Made by a program: the position numbers and the translations under genes. Under the pieces are notes generated by a model, which saw only the letters and a list, made by a program, of their open reading frames with translations, was not told the DNA's origin and did not search any database. Below are positions 48,120 through 56,168 of a stretch of DNA of 64,000 nucleotides, one piece after another. Position 1 is the first letter of the stretch. Every line of letters starts with the position of its first letter. The DNA is taken from assembly GCF_029203305.1 (NCBI RefSeq), contig NC_089461.1, positions 868,001-932,000 of the forward strand, written 5' to 3'. The stretch comes from Yamadazyma tenuis (lineage: Eukaryota > Ascomycota > Pichiomycetes > Serinales > Debaryomycetaceae).

Positions 48120-49493
48120 CTACCACCCATGGTCAAATAACATCGACACAGATTCTCCATTGTGGATTCTCCGAATGGCCTCCGCTAGTATTCGCAGCAC
48201 GTCCAACACCTCCAACTTGTCTCCCAAAATCGCAGCCGTATGCACCTGTGGGACCGAATTGGTGGTGATGACCTTGTCAATCGCTGACTTCGAGATCCGG
48301 TTGGGCGCATCTCCACTGAAGATCCCGTGCGTCACCAACGCATAAACCTTCTTGGCTCCTTGGTCTTTAAGTAACTTGGCTGCCCGGGTGATAGTATAGG
48401 ACGTGTCGACCAAATCATCGATCAACACACAAACCCGATCCTTGACTTCTCCCACAAGCATTGTTGTGGCCACCATGGTGGCAGAATTTCCTACCACCGA
48501 GCTGGCACTGGCATGGCGCACCATGGGCGATGCCTGGGCCGAACCCGACGCCAGAGGGGAAGTTTTGGTGATTTTGGCCCGTCTTTCCTTGTGGATCAAC
48601 GCAAACGAGCATCCCAACGCATCGGCTATCGACGTGGCTCTCTTGGCTCCTCCACTATCGGGTGAAACAATCACACAGCTTTGGTAGTCGGGTATATAGT
48701 CGATGATGTACCTCTTCAATAATGGCTTGGAGTACAAATTGTCAACCGGCACGTTGAAGAACCCCTGGAATTGTGGGTCATGGAGGTCCATGGTGATGCA
48801 CCGGTCGGCCCCGGCCGTGATGAGTAAATTGGCAATAAGAGTCCCGTTCTGGGCCACCCACTGCTTATATCCACTTTCAGTTCTACCATAGGCATCGACA
48901 GAAGGAATATTGACGGCCGCCGAGTTGGTTACAATTGCCGTGGGCGTGAGCGAAGGGATTTTACCGCTTGTCCCACCAGTAGGTATTCTGAGATTATTCA
49001 AAGTGGCCTTACTGAGTAGATCGGTACTCGAATTGGCAGACGGGGTCATAAGACTTAGTGGAGGAGGCGTCGACGCAAATACGTCGGTTGTATCATCCCG
49101 CAACGGTTTGGGGGTTCCAGGTGCACTTTCGTATGTATACTGGTCTTTTTTCACGGTTAATGATGGTGCACCCGTTAAGGAAGCAGCATGAGGCACATCG
49201 GGTTGGCGGGAGTATGGGAACAACGGGAGCACGGCGGTGACCCTTCTTGCACTGGCGGTCTTACAGGCGGCAATGGCGATCAACAACTCCATGAAATTAT
49301 CGTTGACTTCACCACATCCTGATTGGACTATGAAAACGTCCTTTTCTCTTACTGAATCTTGAATCTCAATCGATGTCTCGCCGTTGGAGAATTTCTTGGA
49401 TGCAAGCACTCCTTGTTCAACGGTGAGGTGTCGGCAGATACTCTTGGCCAAGTTCGGGTGACTTGAGCCACTTAAAACAACAATATCTCTCAT
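48120..49493 (-). CDS. PRS5: Ribose-phosphate pyrophosphokinase subunit with long insertion
   Basis: A 457-residue PRPP synthetase. Conserved parts are SGSSHPNLAKSIC, KFSNGETSIEI, VLPLFPYSRQPD, ITMDLHDPQFQGFF, VSPDSGGAKRA and the PRPP loop VLIDDLVDTSYT. A Ser/Thr/Pro-rich, probably disordered insert of about 130 residues splits the catalytic core after YSRQPD, and a second shorter insert is near SPLASGSAQ. Both are typical of Prs5 rather than Prs1. Prs5 with Prs2/Prs4 makes PRPP and contributes to cell-wall integrity signalling. The start is the ATG at 49491-49493 (MRDIVVLSG); longer ones (49586, 49628) add unrelated residues, and the last overlaps the APM4 stop. Confidence 0.9.
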   Translation of the reverse strand: MRDIVVLSGSSHPNLAKSICRHLTVEQGVLASKKFSNGETSIEIQDSVREKDVFIVQSGCGEVNDNFMELLIAIAACKTASARRVTAVLPLFPYSRQPDVPHAASLTGAPSLTVKKDQYTYESAPGTPKPLRDDTTDVFASTPPPLSLMTPSANSSTDLLSKATLNNLRIPTGGTSGKIPSLTPTAIVTNSAAVNIPSVDAYGRTESGYKQWVAQNGTLIANLLITAGADRCITMDLHDPQFQGFFNVPVDNLYSKPLLKRYIIDYIPDYQSCVIVSPDSGGAKRATSIADALGCSFALIHKERRAKITKTSPLASGSAQASPMVRHASASSVVGNSATMVATTMLVGEVKDRVCVLIDDLVDTSYTITRAAKLLKDQGAKKVYALVTHGIFSGDAPNRISKSAIDKVITTNSVPQVHTAAILGDKLEVLDVLRILAEAIRRIHNGESVSMLFDHGW

Positions 49494-49611
49494 TGGCAAT
49501 GGGGTGGGACAGAAGAAATGTGCGAAGATTTTGATGAGCCTTTTGGTGCGGTAGATAGATTGTATATTGGCAATATTGTATTTCATGGAACTTGAATTTG
49601 GCACTGACCAC

Positions 49612-50997
49612 TTAGTAGCGTATGTCATAGGACCCGGACTGCGACCGATATTTCACCCATTTCACCGTTCGGTAATTACTCTTCTCTTGGATTCTAACAT
49701 AGTTGACTGACAACCCCGAACAGGAAAACATATCGATTACAAAATCAAGTTTGATAGGAGGACGAGACCAGTTGATCATCAGGTGCACCGAGTCTTCTGA
49801 AAGCTCCACTTCTGCTGTCAACACATGCTCTTGGTCTCCGAAGAACTTATTGAATTTCCATATAATGAGGTCTTCCCCACCCGAAAACTTGGCCTTTCCT
49901 GATGATTCGCTAGTATAATGTTTTATAACACCCTGAGGGGTTGGAATCAGAATCTTGACTTCGGTGGCATTCAATTTGGCCGGAAAAAGAGATTTGATCA
50001 GAAGCTTATACTGAAGTCTGGTAGAACCCACTTGTTGAACCTGGGGAATCACCTTGAATGGCAAATTGATGTTCAGTACGCAGTTGTATGTCATGAGCTG
50101 GAATTCTCCATCCGGTGGAATGAACTGAATCACTCTGTTGGTGTCAAATGTACTCAACTCTACACATTGATGGAACTTGCAGTCTTCGAGAACCACATTA
50201 TTCTGGTTACTACTACCAGTATGTTCTGCACCTAGCTTGGTGGTGCTGGTATTGATCACCAACCCATCATCATTCAACCCAAACCGGCACTCGGGTATCC
50301 CACTTAAATGAGTTTTCAAAACTATTTTCCCGTCCACGTAAGCTCGTAATATTTCAGACTGCTCATTTGTCAAGACATTAATCTTCTCATCCACGTTTAC
50401 AAAAATCTCGTTTCTTCGGTATTTGAGTCCTTGCTGTCTCCAGGTTATACTCAGCAATGCCGCATTAAGATCACCACTTCTATTTGATTGTAGCATGAAT
50501 GATCCGCCATTGGACTTTCTCCTCGACAATGTATTATTCAACTTGAACCCATCCCCCATACTTATTCCCGGTAATACCGCCTTTAAGTAGGTGGGTTCAA
50601 GGTTAATAGGGTATCCAAATTGCACAATCTCGTCGAGCAATTGATAGATTCCAAAGAAGTTATTGATGATAAGTTCATCAGTGATCACTGAATCTGCATT
50701 GAATGTGGACTTGAGCAACGTTTCAAACTTGTAGAGAAACTCAAGAATAGCAGCACAGTCTTGATTGGACCGGGTCACGGCCACTAGCCAGATCTTCCCA
50801 GATTTGATGTAAATAAATGATGTGGAACCTAGGGTTAGAATTGGAGATCGTACCTCTTTACTACTGCTAGTTTTATTGTTGGAAGAAATTACTTGGATTC
50901 GAAACACATCAGACACGTTTCCTTTAACACCATCTTTATAAAGCTTTGACATGAGTACATCTCCCTTGCCGTCGAAAATAAATAGTCCAGTTATCAT
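49612..50997 (-). CDS. APM4: AP-2 adaptor complex mu subunit
   Basis: A 461-residue mu adaptin: an N-terminal longin-like domain (MITGLFIFDGKGDVL, then VSDVFRIQVI and RSPILTLGSTSF) followed by a mu-homology domain starting near LSITWRQQGLKYRRNEIFV and ending KWVKYRSQSGSYDIRY. The sequence follows Apm4 closely, including VLLEDCKFHECV-like text and FNKFFGDQEH. AP-2 takes part in clathrin-mediated endocytosis, in Candida relatives also in polarised growth. The start is the ATG at 50995-50997; two residues upstream need TTG. It lies 118 bp upstream of PRS5. Confidence 0.94.
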   Translation of the reverse strand: MITGLFIFDGKGDVLMSKLYKDGVKGNVSDVFRIQVISSNNKTSSSKEVRSPILTLGSTSFIYIKSGKIWLVAVTRSNQDCAAILEFLYKFETLLKSTFNADSVITDELIINNFFGIYQLLDEIVQFGYPINLEPTYLKAVLPGISMGDGFKLNNTLSRRKSNGGSFMLQSNRSGDLNAALLSITWRQQGLKYRRNEIFVNVDEKINVLTNEQSEILRAYVDGKIVLKTHLSGIPECRFGLNDDGLVINTSTTKLGAEHTGSSNQNNVVLEDCKFHQCVELSTFDTNRVIQFIPPDGEFQLMTYNCVLNINLPFKVIPQVQQVGSTRLQYKLLIKSLFPAKLNATEVKILIPTPQGVIKHYTSESSGKAKFSGGEDLIIWKFNKFFGDQEHVLTAEVELSEDSVHLMINWSRPPIKLDFVIDMFSCSGLSVNYVRIQEKSNYRTVKWVKYRSQSGSYDIRY

Positions 50998-51102
50998 CGT
51001 CAAGGTAGTCTCGGATGGAGGTTTAGTTTTTGAAAACGCGATCGCAACTATCTCAAAGTTTTGGCTGCAATAGCTAATAATCTACATATATTGCCTATAA
51101 TT

Positions 51103-52851
51103 CTATAACCCAGCAGTTTCGAGCTTGCTCTTCTTGTTATGCTGGCTCTTTCTATTATGATTGGCCTTCTGAGCTTTGTTCTTGTCGTTGTAGTGATAAT
51201 TTGCCTTTTTGGCATTCTTGTCCTGAGGCTTAGACTTGGATTTATCGTTATTAGTCTTAATATCGGCAGGAATTCCATGCTTCTCATTTGAAAGCGTCAA
51301 CATCTTACCCCAGTCTTCTATTAAATTATCAGACCAGCCGGTATGTTCTTTCATGTACTTTCTGATGGACTTTCCTCTGCAATCAGCTTCGAAAGGCCTG
51401 ATTCCTTCACTTTGGTAGACCGCATATAAGTAGTCATTGTTGTTTGACTTCAACGGCTCTGTTGAAGGATCCGTATTTTTAGAGCCCGGCTTCTTTGTGT
51501 CAAAGTACTTTTCAAATTGTGTGTATATCTCCGGGTCAGCTTCCTCTTCATCTTCAAGACTGCTCATGGCAAGTGCCATGGTTGCTTGTTTGAGCCTATC
51601 ATCGAGTTCACTAACATTAATGTTCTCATGTCTGTTTTTCCGCTTGAAGGCACCAAATTCCTGATTGTCAGATTTGAATCTGCTAACTTGCTCAGAAGTA
51701 ATCTTTACTTTGGGGGTCAGAACTGGTTTAGGTTGAGGTTTAGACACCTTTATATCATCAATAAGACCAGGATTTTCGAGTAGCATATTGATTACATGTT
51801 CCACATCGTTTTCGTTTTGCTGGAGTACGGCTTTAGCTTTGTCAGGGGTAAGATCTGGGAATATACTTATAAGGTTGTCCAATCCTTCCGGAAAAGGTTC
51901 TTCTCCAGCGAAACTATCTTCTGGTTGCATGTCTAAGACATCAGGAATCAAGAATCCTAGCTTTTCCTCAGTTCCAACAATCAAGTCACCAAATTCAGGC
52001 GATATCACTATTGAACATAACAATGGACTGAGTATCATCATCGAGGGTTTGGTGATATCTTTACTTTTGACCAATTTGGATATCTGGGTGGCCGGTAAAC
52101 TGATTAAAGATACTATCATTGCGTTCTTGGCAACACCAGCATGGAGACCCCTGCCGTTTGCATAAGCCTTCTCCAAAATATCAACCCATTCGCTGTTCAC
52201 AAACTTTTCAGCAAACTCTATAGACTTCTTCTTGTTAACCACGCGGTCAGACTTGCCGCTGTTCAAATTCACAATTGTCTTGGTTGATATTGACTGGCCC
52301 AAGAGCACCGATAAGGTGGTGAGGTCCTTTTCGGTGAACTTTCCATTAAGTATAAGCTTTTCAAGATGACTGTGAACGGAGCCAATGGAACTGATATTCC
52401 CCGACTTTTTGTTGTCATTCAACTTGGACTTGAATGACCCATCGACAAGCCCTCTCACAACTGTATGGTTCTTATTGACGTAGATCCCAATGAAATACCA
52501 AATAGATTCTCCGATTAAATTGAATTTAAGTAGACTGTAGAGCCTGATGGCATTGAAAACCATTTTCTTCAACTCTGCTTCATTCTTCTGGATGTCAACA
52601 TTGATGGCCCCAAGCGAAAATATCTTATTCTCCTCGTCAAACGTTTCAAATAAATAACTCTTTAAAAACTGGTACAACTGTTGCTTGGATTTGATTGTGA
52701 GATACTGGAAGTTTCCATCGGCGAGAAACTGGAAAAGCTTCACGTAGCCTTCAAGAAGATGCACCCAAATAACTGGATCTTTGTCGATCAACGAAGACCT
52801 TAACGTGAACGGCGGATATGTCGGTATAGGTAAATTGATCTCTTGACTCAT
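51103..52851 (-). CDS. CUE3: CUE-domain protein of the ribosome quality-control trigger complex
   Basis: A 582-residue protein, the ASCC2/Cue3 family. It has a helical N-terminal domain (INLPIPTYPPFTLR to VIWVHLLEGYVKLFQFL), a CUE ubiquitin-binding domain at about 322-362 (LDNLISIFPDLTP with the di-Leu-type end INMLLE) and a Lys/Asn-rich, basic C-terminal tail that would bind RNA or ribosomes. Cue3 acts with Slh1 and Rqt4 to split collided, ubiquitinated ribosomes. The start is the ATG at 52849-52851 (MSQEINLP); the frame goes on upstream only from TTG. It is divergent from the gene at 53124. Confidence 0.88.
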   Translation of the reverse strand: MSQEINLPIPTYPPFTLRSSLIDKDPVIWVHLLEGYVKLFQFLADGNFQYLTIKSKQQLYQFLKSYLFETFDEENKIFSLGAINVDIQKNEAELKKMVFNAIRLYSLLKFNLIGESIWYFIGIYVNKNHTVVRGLVDGSFKSKLNDNKKSGNISSIGSVHSHLEKLILNGKFTEKDLTTLSVLLGQSISTKTIVNLNSGKSDRVVNKKKSIEFAEKFVNSEWVDILEKAYANGRGLHAGVAKNAMIVSLISLPATQISKLVKSKDITKPSMMILSPLLCSIVISPEFGDLIVGTEEKLGFLIPDVLDMQPEDSFAGEEPFPEGLDNLISIFPDLTPDKAKAVLQQNENDVEHVINMLLENPGLIDDIKVSKPQPKPVLTPKVKITSEQVSRFKSDNQEFGAFKRKNRHENINVSELDDRLKQATMALAMSSLEDEEEADPEIYTQFEKYFDTKKPGSKNTDPSTEPLKSNNNDYLYAVYQSEGIRPFEADCRGKSIRKYMKEHTGWSDNLIEDWGKMLTLSNEKHGIPADIKTNNDKSKSKPQDKNAKKANYHYNDKNKAQKANHNRKSQHNKKSKLETAGL

Positions 52852-53123
52852 CTCTGGGACAGATTTAGAATCGCGACATCGAAATGCATAGAGAATAGGC
52901 AGGATAGGAGACAATACCAGACTTCAAAAGGTAGGATGGCCCTCAACGGTAAAACAAAAAGATTCAACAGGAGTATGCTTCTAATTTAGTCTAGAGAGCA
53001 TACCAGTTTTCACCAATGCCTTGGCTATGTAAATTACATGGCATGCTGCCCAACTTCTGATCTGCTTTGGCATCATAGAAAAATGCGAACATAAAAGAGG
53101 CAATATTTCCACATCAAATTGCT

Positions 53124-53564
53124 ATGGGCTGGTTTTCATTCAACTCCAAAGCATCGTCCAGTACTTCGTCTAACAACCGAGTACCAGGACAGGTTGAACA
53201 ACGGTCGCATCAACCGCTAGGTCTTGCACCTGAGCAGTCCGACATCTCACATACGTTGAACCAAATCTCAGATGACCAACAGGCATTAACGGTTAAAGAA
53301 GAGAACGCTAAATCAATTCAAGATTTCCAAAAGGCTGTAACCGAGTTTGTAAATAAGAGACCTGACAACATGTTTGTGATTGATGGAGAAAGGGAGATGA
53401 AGCAGAGTATCATCTGTACAAACAATGAAAATGGCGGAAAGACCTGCTTGAAATTGCAATACAACTCGGTGCAATTATTCAAACAAATGCAAACCTTGGA
53501 GTACTTCTGCTCCTTGCCGGACGATATTGATGCCACCTACTTTGAGTGTCGGAAGATCAAGTAA
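53124..53564 (+). CDS. Unrecognised 146-residue protein
   Basis: It starts MGWFSFNS, and Gly2 is a possible N-myristoylation site, although position 6 is Phe and not the usual Ser/Thr. The first about 50 residues are Ser/Gln-rich and likely disordered. The C-terminal half (from QDFQKAVTEFVNK) looks folded, with cysteines in ICTNNENGG, KTCLKL, YFCSLP and FECRKIK. These could bind metal or form disulfides. No membrane helix is visible. It is divergent from CUE3 (272 bp) and convergent with the Cu-only SOD. I cannot assign a family. Confidence 0.65.
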   Translation: MGWFSFNSKASSSTSSNNRVPGQVEQRSHQPLGLAPEQSDISHTLNQISDDQQALTVKEENAKSIQDFQKAVTEFVNKRPDNMFVIDGEREMKQSIICTNNENGGKTCLKLQYNSVQLFKQMQTLEYFCSLPDDIDATYFECRKIK

Positions 53565-53665
53565 GCTGGCCAAACCCCAAAAGTAAAAGATAGTGTGTGT
53601 GTATTCAGATTTAATGAGAGATAATAAAACATTGACAGCATCAACTAAGCAGGCCACAGCCGACT

Positions 53666-54565
53666 CTAAAGCAAAAAAACAGCGGCAACTCCCAGCAAAA
53701 TAGCAGGGATAGCTGCCCAGCCTAAGCTATCGGCATTATTTTCACAGTCGATCGTAGAAAGATTGGTGAAGTTTGAGTAGTTACTTCCGCTATGGTGATG
53801 GGTTGAGTTTGTGCAATCAGGCACATCACCAGTTTGTTCGGTATCGTCGTCATTATCGTCTTCATCAATCTCGGCATATTGGGAAACTCCCAAGTCTCTT
53901 TTGGAATGAGCTTCTGCAACTTCAAAGACTTCCTGTCCTGGAACAAACTGGTAGTCATTGGCCACAAACAGCTTCAACTCATTTAAGTCATCGTTGCCGT
54001 TTCTGGAGTATTCTTCCTCCAAGCTCTTTAATCTCACATCTCCAGCCACTTCTATGTTAGCACAGGCAAACTTTGTCAAGTTTGCAAAGTGGAACACAAT
54101 GGCTTTTCCAATGATGTTGGATTTCGACTTGGTGTTAAGCGACAAATAGGGGTCATCATACTTGGTTTCAAAACAAGTTGTATCGATCCAACCATGCTTA
54201 CCACTCAAGTCCCCAACCTGGCAGAATGCGTCTGTCTTCTGCGAATCACAATCGGGTGATGCCTTGTATGGGTTTAAATGTGTACCGGAAGCTTCACAAT
54301 CCCCATTGGCACCAATAGGTTGTTGATGGATATGGTACTGGAAGGGTCCTCCTTCCTTTGGTAGTTTAGTAACGTCAATGTAAACATTTACAGCCTTACC
54401 TTTCTTTGCTGTGAACACAACATTACCTAGGATTTTTTGTGGACCACCAGAGGGGAAGTCAGCAACAGCGACAACATCTGCTGGGTTCTTCTTGATCTTG
54501 GGAGCTTCGCCTGCAGTCACAAGTGCAGCTGCTAAGGCTAAAAGAATGGGTTTCTGGAATCTCAT
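53666..54565 (-). CDS. GPI-anchored extracellular copper-only superoxide dismutase
   Basis: A 299-residue secreted protein: a signal peptide (about 1-19), a SOD domain, an Asp/Thr/Asn-rich stalk with a KR site, and a hydrophobic C-terminus (GWAAIPAILLGVAAVFLL) for GPI attachment. Copper ligands are His78 and His80 (YHIH), His96 (GTHLNP) and His159 (VFHF). The zinc loop of cytosolic SOD1 is absent, so it is a copper-only enzyme like Candida albicans Sod4, Sod5 and Sod6. It converts extracellular superoxide to peroxide at the cell wall. Several N-glycosylation sites (NST, NYSN, NFTN) are in the stalk. Which of the three it corresponds to cannot be decided here. Confidence 0.9.
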   Translation of the reverse strand: MRFQKPILLALAAALVTAGEAPKIKKNPADVVAVADFPSGGPQKILGNVVFTAKKGKAVNVYIDVTKLPKEGGPFQYHIHQQPIGANGDCEASGTHLNPYKASPDCDSQKTDAFCQVGDLSGKHGWIDTTCFETKYDDPYLSLNTKSKSNIIGKAIVFHFANLTKFACANIEVAGDVRLKSLEEEYSRNGNDDLNELKLFVANDYQFVPGQEVFEVAEAHSKRDLGVSQYAEIDEDDNDDDTEQTGDVPDCTNSTHHHSGSNYSNFTNLSTIDCENNADSLGWAAIPAILLGVAAVFLL

Positions 54566-54907
54566 TGTTTTCGGGAATAGGTAACGAGTTGTTGTATCTT
54601 ATAATTCTTTACGGGAGAAAAAAGGTTACAACCACAAATCCCCAAACTAGTTTTTCGCAGCTACAGTGTTTGCAGCCGTGCGATTTTGGCACCAGCGGGC
54701 GTGCGCGCCCCACTTCCGATCTCGGTGTTGGCTGCTGCTGCTGCTGCCGGCCTACATTTAGATGTACTAATGCTAGTGTATTGTAAATATATGAGTAAAT
54801 CGTGAGTTTCTATTTGTCATAAGCAGAAATAGTATAGATGTAATAAATAATAGTGAGGATGTGAATGACTCATGGAATAAATGCTAAAATTTGTAGGATG
54901 TTGTTTG
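54566..54907. other. SOD promoter and ISA1 3' flank
   Basis: No gene is visible. A short GCT/CTG triplet run (GCTGCTGCTGCTGCTGC, about 54731-54748) and a GC-rich GTGCGCGCCCC patch near 54700-54712 stand out in an otherwise AT-rich interval. Confidence 0.5.
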
Positions 54908-55843
54908 TTAGACCATGAAGGATTCACCACAACCACAAGTACCTTTGGAGTTGGGGTTCTTGAAAATGAATCTGGACGATAACTTATCTTCCAACCAATC
55001 CATTTCGGACCCGACAATTGAGAAAAGGGCTTTGGAATCGATAAAGACTTTGACTCCATTTTGCTCCACCAATTCATCGAATTTTCCAGCTTCGTTCACG
55101 TATTCCAAGTTATATGTCAACCCGGAACACCCTCTGTTCTGGACTCCAACTCTAATGTATTTTCCTTGAGGTTTTTCCATCAACCCCTTTAAATGGGTGA
55201 CTGCGTTCTCACTTAGCGTTATGATAGCTTTTCTAGGCTTCAACACTCTTCTTTTTTTCTTTGGCTTTTCTTCGCTGATTATGGGAGTAGCACTGGTAGC
55301 CTCTACAGGCTCTTGTTTGATTGGCTCTGGGCTTCTCGTGGGCTCTGGGACGTTAAGAATTGGTTCGGGAATGACTTGCGGTGAAGGGGCAGCAGTGGAT
55401 GTAGCCATCAGATCCTTAGGAATCGACCCCTTGATGGCCTTGGTCTTAAACCGTGAAGCCCGAGACCTTCTCAATGGCGTCGTTTCCTTCTGCTCATCTT
55501 TATTTAGCTTGTATGGGTTCCATTTGGATCCTTGTAATGCACTGGTGGTATCGACCGAATTTTTAGACTTGATATTGGACATGTTGTAGTTCAAGCTGGC
55601 ATAGAAATCATTGGTCGGCTTTCCTGTAATTGGGATGGTCTGAATGAATCGTCTTCCAGCTTTTTCTGGGGAATTCGAAGAAGACACCGATGTGGAGCCG
55701 GAGGGTGCTGATCCAGCTTGCTCATGAGATGACGAGTAACGCATCAAGCGTCTTGCCGTGGGAACTGTGGATGAAGATGTTGCCATGTTTGTGCGTAACA
55801 TGAATCGACCGATTCCATTCGTTACTGTAATGGGACGTATCAT
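54908..55843 (-). CDS. ISA1: Mitochondrial iron-sulfur assembly protein (A-type carrier)
   Basis: About 311 residues. The C-terminal about 105 residues form the A-type domain with ligand cysteines Cys239 (NRGCSG), Cys303 and Cys305 (GTCGCG). The N-terminus MIRPITVTNGIGRFMLRTN is basic and hydroxylated like a mitochondrial presequence. A long Ser/Pro/Lys-rich linker of about 160 residues between them makes it longer than S. cerevisiae Isa1 (250). Isa1 with Isa2 and Iba57 builds [4Fe-4S] clusters for aconitase and lipoate synthase. The start is the ATG at 55841-55843; later Mets at 55801 and 55786 are possible. The frame upstream opens only from TTG. Confidence 0.88.
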   Translation of the reverse strand: MIRPITVTNGIGRFMLRTNMATSSSTVPTARRLMRYSSSHEQAGSAPSGSTSVSSSNSPEKAGRRFIQTIPITGKPTNDFYASLNYNMSNIKSKNSVDTTSALQGSKWNPYKLNKDEQKETTPLRRSRASRFKTKAIKGSIPKDLMATSTAAPSPQVIPEPILNVPEPTRSPEPIKQEPVEATSATPIISEEKPKKKRRVLKPRKAIITLSENAVTHLKGLMEKPQGKYIRVGVQNRGCSGLTYNLEYVNEAGKFDELVEQNGVKVFIDSKALFSIVGSEMDWLEDKLSSRFIFKNPNSKGTCGCGESFMV

Positions 55844-56168
55844 ATTTGAAGAGCAATGTATTATTAATGTTTCGTTTGACAATATTTTTTCCTTTACCTT
55901 TTCTACCAAAATGTGAGAAAATGCCGGGGGATTGGGGCACGACCGGTCATAATTCTGGTAAGCAATTTTTTGCGAGCTGCGATTGGCTGCAGGTTCAGGT
56001 ACTTCTGGTAATGAATGTGCACTGATAGGACAATATAGTGATTTATAAAAAAATCATATATTGGATTGGAAAGGATGTTACATATACAAGAGATGATAGT
56101 AAATTCAAAGTTATAGTTAAAATTTCAATTAGATGGTTAAAAGTCAAATTTGTTGCATTCCCTATACC
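55844..56168. other. ISA1 promoter and FRA1 3' flank
   Basis: I see nothing beyond AT-rich DNA and no gene in this interval of about 325 bp. Confidence 0.5.

Noticed and set aside
49494..49628. Longer PRS5 N-terminus (starts at 49586 or 49628)
   Set aside because: The added residues do not resemble Prs5, and the upstream one overlaps the APM4 stop.
54731..54748. GCT/CTG triplet run before the SOD gene
   Set aside because: Only about five units, in non-coding DNA; ordinary microsatellite.
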